The translations under genes and the position numbers were made by a program. 64,000 bases of DNA from JANQRA01 sp035762545. Lineage in GTDB: Bacteria; Actinomycetota; Acidimicrobiia; Spongiisociales; ZC4RG35. Shown one piece after another: positions 58,779-64,000 of this stretch. The notes beneath the pieces were generated by a model that searched no databases, was not told the origin of the DNA, and saw only the letters and a program-made list of their open reading frames with translations. Position 1 is the stretch's first letter. Each line of letters starts with the position of its first letter. The stretch is taken from positions 1-64,000 of the forward strand of contig DASTOM010000007.1 of assembly GCA_035762545.1 (NCBI GenBank), written 5' to 3'.

Positions 58779-59557
58779 GCCGCCGCCCTTTCCCTCCAAA
58801 CTCGATAGAAGGTTCTGGTCGCCTCGATCAGGACCCAGAACCCGAAGACCACTCCCAACGTGTCACCGTCGAGCCCCAGGGCCAACCGAGTTCCGATCAG
58901 TGATCCGACCACTCCGCCGGCGCCGATGAACAGGGCATCACGCGGGCGAACCAGTCGATTACGCAGGTTCACCGTCGATCCAGCAATCGCGGTCAGAACG
59001 ATGGCCAGGAGTGAGGTTCCCTGGGCCACATGCTGATCGAGCCCCAGGAGGAGCACGGCGGCAGGCACGATCACCACACCTCCACCGATGCCGACAAGGC
59101 CCGCGAACAGACCCGACACCATCCCGACTCCGACGGCTACAAGCAGCTGACCCGTCAGGTCTAGGTCGGTGGTGCCGGGTAACGGGTCGCCCCCGAAGAC
59201 CATTCGCAACCCGGCGACCAGAAGCACCGTTGCGAAGACTATTGCGAGCGTCCTCGAGCTCAGGCGGCTCATGACAGTGGCTCCCACTACTGACCCGACC
59301 GCTCCGCCCAGACCGATGGCCAGGCCGAATCGGAGATCTATGGCACCGGCGACACCGAACGAGATGGCGCCTGCGGTTGCGATCACGATGAAGGAGGCCA
59401 AAGAAGTGGCGTGAGCCCGATGTCTCCCCAATCCGAGCCATACCAGCAGCGGGACCAGGATGATCCCGCCTCCGACGCCGAAGAAGCCACCTAAGAGTCC
59501 CGCAGCCGCTCCGACCAGCGCGAGGCGCATGGGGACCGCGGTTTGCGTCTGAGTCAC
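58775..59557 (-). CDS. TSUP (TauE/SafE) family permease
   Basis: A 260-residue membrane protein with about eight helices and the internal duplication typical of TSUP sulfite/organosulfonate exporters: GAAAGLLGGFFGVGGGIILV in the first half and FAGLVGIGGGVVIVPAAVLL in the second. Substrate cannot be read. GTG start, with TAACGT eight bases upstream; a second start at ATG 59530 is possible. Its promoter overlaps that of the divergent nicotinamidase gene. Confidence 0.88.
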   Translation of the reverse strand: MTQTQTAVPMRLALVGAAAGLLGGFFGVGGGIILVPLLVWLGLGRHRAHATSLASFIVIATAGAISFGVAGAIDLRFGLAIGLGGAVGSVVGATVMSRLSSRTLAIVFATVLLVAGLRMVFGGDPLPGTTDLDLTGQLLVAVGVGMVSGLFAGLVGIGGGVVIVPAAVLLLGLDQHVAQGTSLLAIVLTAIAGSTVNLRNRLVRPRDALFIGAGGVVGSLIGTRLALGLDGDTLGVVFGFWVLIEATRTFYRVWRERAAA

Positions 59558-59565
59558 GGCTTGCC

Positions 59566-59571
59566 ACGTTA
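59566..59571 (-). promoter_or_regulatory. -10 element, leaderless start of the TSUP gene
   Basis: TAACGT read leftward, eight bases before the GTG at 59557. It lies only four bases from the rightward -10 of the nicotinamidase gene. Confidence 0.4.
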
Positions 59572-59575
59572 GGGC

Positions 59576-59581
59576 TACGGT
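59576..59581 (+). promoter_or_regulatory. -10 element, leaderless start of pncA
   Basis: TACGGT, seven bases before the TTG at 59589. The gap to the divergent gene is only 31 bases, so a longer leader is impossible from this gap and the two core promoters overlap. Confidence 0.45.
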
Positions 59582-59588
59582 TGCCCCC

Positions 59589-60167
59589 TTGGACTACAAC
59601 CACGGCACGGCCCTCATCGTCGTAGACGTTCAGAACGACTTCGCCGATCCTGACGGAAGCCTGTATGTCGCCGCAGGCGAGACAGTCATCCCGTTCATCA
59701 ACGAACAGATCGCCGCGGCGCACCAAGCGGGTGCTCGGCTCGTCTACACACAGGACTGGCATCCACCCTCGACGCCGCACTTTGCGAAAGACGGTGGGAT
59801 CTGGCCAGTCCACTGTGTCGTAGATACGGAGGGCGCCGAGTTCCACCCGGACCTTGATGTGGTCGAAGACGCCACGTTCATCAGAACTGGAGTCGGGGGC
59901 GAGGACGGCTATTCCGCTTTCAACGTGAGAGACCCCGTAACGGGCGAGGTCACCCCTACTGGTCTGCTTGATCGGCTGAAGACGATCGACAGGGTGGTGG
60001 TCGTCGGGTTGGCCCTCGACTACTGCGTCAAGGAGACGGCCATCGACGCAGCCGGGTCGTTTGAGACTGTCGTGCTCGCCGACGGAACGAAACCCGTCAA
60101 CCTCAAACCGGGAGATGGCTCACGAGCTATCGCCGCCATGGTCGACGCCGGAGTCGTGATCACTTAG
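59589..60167 (+). CDS. pncA: nicotinamidase
   Basis: Converts nicotinamide to nicotinate for NAD salvage. The 192-residue isochorismatase-fold enzyme has the catalytic aspartate in IVVDVQNDF, metal ligands in TQDWHPPSTPHF, WPVHC, and the nucleophile cysteine in LALDYCVKET. All catalytic parts are intact. TTG start with a leaderless-type -10. Its last 48 bases overlap the end of the convergent nicotinate phosphoribosyltransferase gene, the next enzyme of the same pathway. Confidence 0.94.
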   Translation: MDYNHGTALIVVDVQNDFADPDGSLYVAAGETVIPFINEQIAAAHQAGARLVYTQDWHPPSTPHFAKDGGIWPVHCVVDTEGAEFHPDLDVVEDATFIRTGVGGEDGYSAFNVRDPVTGEVTPTGLLDRLKTIDRVVVVGLALDYCVKETAIDAAGSFETVVLADGTKPVNLKPGDGSRAIAAMVDAGVVIT

Positions 60168-61682
60168 CTCCGCGACCAGACGACGCTGAAGCCGTTTCAG
60201 TCGCTCGGTCAATGACACGTGATAGATGTGCGGATTCACCAGTCGACGGACTCCGGGATCGAGCCGTTCCAGGTCCGACATTCGCCGGTTGCGTAGCTCG
60301 TCGAGATCCGGGTGACCATCGCGTCGCTGTCCATCGGCGAAAACGACGTCCAGCAGGTTCTCACGAGCCGAGACCTCGGTGACCCGGATCGTTCGGTGTA
60401 GGTCCCGGTGCGGGTGGAACACCTCGATCTGGTCGCCGGAGAAGGGGTCTTCATCGGCCGCGCCAATCACGTCGGCGGTGGCAAGCCCGCGACGGTCATA
60501 GACGCGCGTCACGCGTTTTTCCCCCGGGACGGCCATCTTTTCGACGTTCTCGGAGAGCTTGATGGCCGGAGCCCACTCCCCGGCCTCGTCCTGGATTGCC
60601 ACGAGCTTGTAGACGCCGCCCAGCGACGGATCCCCATGGGAGGTGATCAAGCGAGTCCCGACCCCGAATGTGATCCGGGCGACCAGGCTCTGGGGATCGA
60701 GACCGTATCTGGGAGCTTCGGTCTCCACCTGCGAGAGGATCTGCCAGATGACCAGTTCGTCGAGATCCGAGCTCAGCACGATCGCCTGCTCCTCGAACCC
60801 GGCAGCGTTGAGCATCAGCGCTGCCTGGATCGTCATGTAGGCGAGGTCTCCGGAGTCGATCCGCACGCCAACCGGTTGGTGCCCTGCCGTCCTCAGTTCC
60901 TTGAACACCTCTATGGCGTTGGGGATCCCGGAGTCCTCGACGTCGATCGTGTCGACCAGCAGAACGCACTCGTCCGGGTAGAGGCCGGCGAATCGGCGGA
61001 ACGCCTCCAGCTCGCTCATCCCGAGAGCGATGAACGCCTGCACCATCGAGTGGGCATGAGTGCCTTTGGGGTCGAGACCCACGGAATGGGACAGAGCCAC
61101 ATTGGATGTGAAGTCGGCGCCGCCCACCAGAGCTCCATAACCACCGGCGTGAGCTCCCGAGTGTGGTCCGCGCCGCATCCCGAACTCGAGAACGGTGCTA
61201 CCTCGTGCCGCGTCGGCGACCCGGGCAGCCTTGGTGGCGATGAGAGTCGGATAGTTCATCCGGTTCAGGAATGGCGTCTCCAGGATCTGTGTGAGAGCCA
61301 GGGGCCCGCGGACGATCGCTATCGGGGCGTTGGCATGGACCACCCTCCCTTCCGGGACGGCCTCCACCTCGACCCCACCGAGATGCCCGTGCTCGGACAG
61401 CCAACCGAGGAACTCGGGCGAGAACCTCGGAGCGCCGGAAGGTGCCCTCTGGCCTGCCAATGCCTCGATGTCCTCGGGCTGGAATCGGATTGATTCCATC
61501 CAGTCGAGCAACCAGCCGAGCCCGGCGGTGACGCAGTATCCCGCCTGATGGGTTCCGTAGTCGGGATAGCGTCGGAAGAAGTAGTCGAACTGGGCGGGTC
61601 GGTCGGCAAGACCCTCTTCCCAGTAGACCTGAGCCATGGCGAGCTGGTACTGATCGGTGCCGAGGATTCCGTGGAGCATCAC
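60120..61682 (-). CDS. pncB: nicotinate phosphoribosyltransferase
   Basis: Joins nicotinate and PRPP to give nicotinate mononucleotide, the step after PncA. The 520-residue protein includes LGTDQYQLAMAQVYWEEG, the catalytic-histidine region LDPKGTHAHSMVQAF, VRIDSGDLAYM and ITFGVGTRLITS. It starts at GTG 61682 (or the ATG next to it), overlapping the otsB stop, so it is the third gene of otsA-otsB-pncB. The C-terminal end overlaps pncA in antisense. Confidence 0.94.
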   Translation of the reverse strand: MMLHGILGTDQYQLAMAQVYWEEGLADRPAQFDYFFRRYPDYGTHQAGYCVTAGLGWLLDWMESIRFQPEDIEALAGQRAPSGAPRFSPEFLGWLSEHGHLGGVEVEAVPEGRVVHANAPIAIVRGPLALTQILETPFLNRMNYPTLIATKAARVADAARGSTVLEFGMRRGPHSGAHAGGYGALVGGADFTSNVALSHSVGLDPKGTHAHSMVQAFIALGMSELEAFRRFAGLYPDECVLLVDTIDVEDSGIPNAIEVFKELRTAGHQPVGVRIDSGDLAYMTIQAALMLNAAGFEEQAIVLSSDLDELVIWQILSQVETEAPRYGLDPQSLVARITFGVGTRLITSHGDPSLGGVYKLVAIQDEAGEWAPAIKLSENVEKMAVPGEKRVTRVYDRRGLATADVIGAADEDPFSGDQIEVFHPHRDLHRTIRVTEVSARENLLDVVFADGQRRDGHPDLDELRNRRMSDLERLDPGVRRLVNPHIYHVSLTERLKRLQRRLVAELSDHDSGVDHGGDSS

Positions 61683-62416
61683 AGGGCCAATCGAGTGATC
61701 GTCTCGAGGACCTGGACGACCGCGTCCACATCAGGCACCCGGAAGCGGGCCGCTGTCTCGCCCTCACCTACCTTTATCCCGATGTCGTGGGGGCGAAGCA
61801 CGTCGAAAACCGTCTCGTCTGTGGTGTCGTCCCCGATGTAAATGACCCCGTCGTACTCGTCGAATGCCCCGGCAATGACGTCACCCTTGCTCGATTCGGC
61901 AATTGTCAGTTCCAGGATGTCCTTTCCGGCCAGCACCCGGACACCCTCCCGACCGGAGGCCCAAGCCCTCAGAGCGTCCTGTGCCATTGCCGCAGCATCA
62001 GCCGGCGAGTTGCGGGTGTGGAACGCCCGGCTGTTCGGCTTGTGCTCGACGCGAGACCCAGGGGTATCGGCTTCCGTTGCCGCAAGCAGGTGGTCCAGGT
62101 CGTCGAAGTCGACTGGCTCGTGGCTCTGCCCCGAATCGTTGCCATGCTCGCCCACAAGGGTGACTCCGGGAAGAGTCCCAACCCGTGCGGAGAGATCGGC
62201 ATGAGCCCGTCCCGAGAGAATCAAAACGTCAACAGACCCAGCGTCCGCCAGCGTCTCGAGCAGAGTCTCAGCGCCCGGGTCCGCCCTGGCCAGATCAGGG
62301 TCGTCGACCAAAGGTGCGAGGGTGCCGTCGAAGTCGAGACCGAGCAGAACCCGGCGACTGGCCATGATTTCCTGGAGAGCCACTTCGAGAGTCAAAGGTC
62401 CAACGCTCCCAGACAT
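61679..62416 (-). CDS. otsB: trehalose-6-phosphate phosphatase
   Basis: Removes phosphate from trehalose 6-phosphate. The 245-residue HAD enzyme has LGLDFDGTLAPLVDDP (nucleophile and acid aspartates), LILSGRAHADL, the cap with VEHKPNSRAFHTR and the metal site IYIGDDTTDETVF. It overlaps otsA by 25 bases and pncB by three to four. With otsA it makes trehalose, a stress solute and, in some actinobacteria, a glycolipid building block. Confidence 0.95.
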   Translation of the reverse strand: MSGSVGPLTLEVALQEIMASRRVLLGLDFDGTLAPLVDDPDLARADPGAETLLETLADAGSVDVLILSGRAHADLSARVGTLPGVTLVGEHGNDSGQSHEPVDFDDLDHLLAATEADTPGSRVEHKPNSRAFHTRNSPADAAAMAQDALRAWASGREGVRVLAGKDILELTIAESSKGDVIAGAFDEYDGVIYIGDDTTDETVFDVLRPHDIGIKVGEGETAARFRVPDVDAVVQVLETITRLAL

Positions 62417-63771
62417 CTATCGGCCCACCAGAAGACGTCGTACGCGCCCACAGACCTCCGGAGGGCCCTCATTCGGCGGTTGGCCCCCGATGTACCGGCG
62501 TCGATCGCCGATTCGAGAGTCCCGGCCAGACCGTCGAGGTCGTACGGATTCACGATGAAAGCCTGCTTCAACTGCTCTGCAGCCCCGGCGAACTCGCTCA
62601 ACACGAGCGAACCTGTGTTGTCGAGCCTGGTAGCCACATATTCCTTGGCGACGAGGTTCATCCCATCGCGCAGCGGGGTCACGAACATGACGTCCGCGGC
62701 GCGGTAGTAGGCGACCAACTCCTCGATCGGCACCGAACGGTAGAGGTAGTGGATCGGTGGCCGACCAACCTCGGCGAGGTCACCGTTGATCCGTCCGACC
62801 AGGCCTTCGATGTCGGCGCGGATCTTGCGATACTCGGCGACATCCTCCCGGCTCGGAACGGCGATCTGGACGAATGAGACCTTGCCGTTGAGGTCGGGCC
62901 GACGCTCGAGCAGTGTCTGCAATGCCCTCATCCTCAGGTCGATTCCCTTGGTGTAGTCGAGTCGGTCGACTCCCAGGATGACCGCCATCGGATCGCCCAG
63001 CTGCTGACGAATCTCCGCCGCCAGCCGTGTGGTTCGATCGGCCATCGCCAGCTCGTCGAAGACGGTGGTGTCTATGCCGATCGGGGCGACCTGGAGTGCC
63101 ACGGTCCGACCCTCCCATTCGAGAGCGTTGGAGGATCCTTTCGCACCGACAAGCCGACGCGCGGCCACGGCGAAGTTGGTGCGGCTGCTTCGGGACTGAA
63201 AGGCGAGCACATCGGCGCCGAGGAGACCTTCCAGAACCTGCTGCCTCCATGGAAGCTTGGCGAAGAGCTCGACCGGTGGGAAGGGGATATGCAGGTAGAA
63301 GCCAATGCGATGAACGTCGGCGAGGTTCCTCAGCATCTGAGGAACCAGTTGCAGTTGGTAGTCCTGAACCCACGCGACGTCTCGTGGCCCCAGCTCCTCA
63401 GCAGCCTTCTTGGCAAACCTCTCATTGACCTGTCGATAGGGGCGCCACCAATGACGATGGAACTGGGGCGAGCGTATTGAGTCGTGATACAGGGGCCAAA
63501 GGGTGCCATTGCAGAACCCGACGTAAAACTCCTGGTAGTCGTCCTCGGACAGGGTGACGGGGACCTGATTGATGTCGGAGTGGATGAAGGGCTCGAAGTC
63601 CTCGTCCGGGATCCCACTCCAGCCGACCCAACTCCCCTGGGTCCGTTGCAGGATCGGCGTCAGGGCCGAGACCAGGCCGCCGGGGCTGGTCCGCCACTCC
63701 CCGTTCTCGCCGTCGTAGGCGATGGGGAGACGGTTGGCGATGACGACAACCCGTCTATCTGTGGACGCCAT
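62392..63771 (-). CDS. otsA: trehalose-6-phosphate synthase
   Basis: GT20 enzyme joining glucose 6-phosphate with a nucleotide-glucose. The 459 residues show VVIANRLPIAYD, the substrate region SPGGLVSALTP, VQDYQLQLVPQMLR, VDRLDYTKGIDLRMRA and PLRDGMNLVAKEYVA. Length is typical. First gene of otsA-otsB-pncB, with TAGGTT exactly six bases before its ATG indicating a leaderless message. Divergent from a pirin gene 38 bases away. Confidence 0.96.
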   Translation of the reverse strand: MASTDRRVVVIANRLPIAYDGENGEWRTSPGGLVSALTPILQRTQGSWVGWSGIPDEDFEPFIHSDINQVPVTLSEDDYQEFYVGFCNGTLWPLYHDSIRSPQFHRHWWRPYRQVNERFAKKAAEELGPRDVAWVQDYQLQLVPQMLRNLADVHRIGFYLHIPFPPVELFAKLPWRQQVLEGLLGADVLAFQSRSSRTNFAVAARRLVGAKGSSNALEWEGRTVALQVAPIGIDTTVFDELAMADRTTRLAAEIRQQLGDPMAVILGVDRLDYTKGIDLRMRALQTLLERRPDLNGKVSFVQIAVPSREDVAEYRKIRADIEGLVGRINGDLAEVGRPPIHYLYRSVPIEELVAYYRAADVMFVTPLRDGMNLVAKEYVATRLDNTGSLVLSEFAGAAEQLKQAFIVNPYDLDGLAGTLESAIDAGTSGANRRMRALRRSVGAYDVFWWADRCLGALDL

Positions 63772-63777
63772 GAGATC

Positions 63778-63783
63778 AACCTA
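63778..63783 (-). promoter_or_regulatory. -10 element, leaderless start of otsA
   Basis: TAGGTT read leftward, six bases before the ATG at 63771; same hexamer and spacing as at the ectC-like gene. The rightward pirin gene has TATCTT at 63794-63799, ten bases before its ATG. Confidence 0.45.
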
Positions 63784-63809
63784 TCGCCTGGGGTATCTTC
63801 GGCACCATC

Positions 63810-64000
63810 ATGAGTGGACCAGTCGACGAACAGGATCGCCAATCCACTGACTTCGGAATCTCCACGATCGAGGTCAAGGAAGGAAGACATACCCGGATCG
63901 GAGAACTCGGGATCATGCGAGTCCTCCCCACCAAGCGGCGACGGACGATAGGTCCCTGGTGTTTCGTGGACCTGATGAGCCCGGACGACGTCGACCGTCC
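63810..64000 (+). CDS. pirin family protein, N-terminal part
   Basis: The rightward frame starts at ATG 63810 and runs off the right edge after 63 codons. The visible part has a lead of about 30 residues and then RVLPTKRRRTIGPWCFVDL, the N-terminal cupin strand pattern of pirins (PxRxRRxVGPWCFxDH). Here the residue after FVD is leucine, where pirins usually have the metal-ligand histidine, so metal binding may differ. TATCTT ten bases upstream is a possible -10 element. Family call is good, activity unknown. Confidence 0.72.
   Translation, partial: MSGPVDEQDRQSTDFGISTIEVKEGRHTRIGELGIMRVLPTKRRRTIGPWCFVDLMSPDDVDR

Overview
The window is about 65% GC bacterial chromosome. It is packed with leftward housekeeping genes, most of them joined by 4-base start/stop overlaps (ATGA, GTGA). 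Gene content and order point to Actinomycetota: mIHF next to rpoZ, coaBC and metK; a helicase-degenerate PriA; Rel followed by MBL-hydrolase and hisS; ruvCAB and yebC-pdxTS; pgsA-acyltransferase-pimA; a DUF222/HNH protein; two PspC proteins. From recalled gene order it joins two blocks that lie apart in Mycobacterium tuberculosis (the pyr-metK block and the efp-to-thrS block). A deep-branching lineage such as Acidimicrobiia is my guess, not something shown.

Layout, left to right: (1) 1-1380: a partial DUF222 gene, two tiny membrane genes, a DUF8091-like gene. (2) 1420-15354, read leftward: pyrR-pyrB-pyrC-carA-carB-pyrD-pyrF (all of UMP synthesis except pyrE), mihF, a CMP-kinase-like gene where gmk is expected, rpoZ, coaBC, metK, priA. 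(3) 15429-28690: hisS, aspS, alaS, ruvX, mltG, aroE, a DUF4388 protein, prepilin peptidase, aroC, aroB, efp, nusB. (4) 28727-39599: ruvC-ruvA-ruvB-queA, secDF, tgt, yajC, apt, rel, an MBL hydrolase and a VOC protein. (5) 39700-43719: small membrane genes, an orphan ectoine-synthase-like gene, and pdxS-pdxT-yebC with two followers. (6) 43773-46266: the phosphatidylinositol mannoside genes. (7) 46344-52228: an EF-G-like GTPase and citrate synthase to the right, a 114-base palindromic element, then a membrane protein and thrS to the left. (8) 52313-58778: a degenerate phosphotransferase, a zinc ribbon, a patatin, DUF368/PopT, and a PspC histidine kinase/response regulator pair divergent from a PspC-LiaF-like operon. 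(9) 58775-64000: TSUP permease, nicotinamidase, nicotinate phosphoribosyltransferase, otsB, otsA, and a partial pirin.

A recurrent signal is a TANNNT hexamer placed 6-8 bases before the start codon at about ten promoter-proximal genes. This suggests that leaderless transcripts are common here, and it helped choose several starts. Other points of note are a PyrR-binding RNA element before pyrR, a probable CTG start for queA, the palindromic element at 49701-49814, and several genes too short for routine calling.

No gene-free stretch exceeds 300 bases. I saw no rRNA, tRNA, CRISPR array, insertion sequence or prophage gene.
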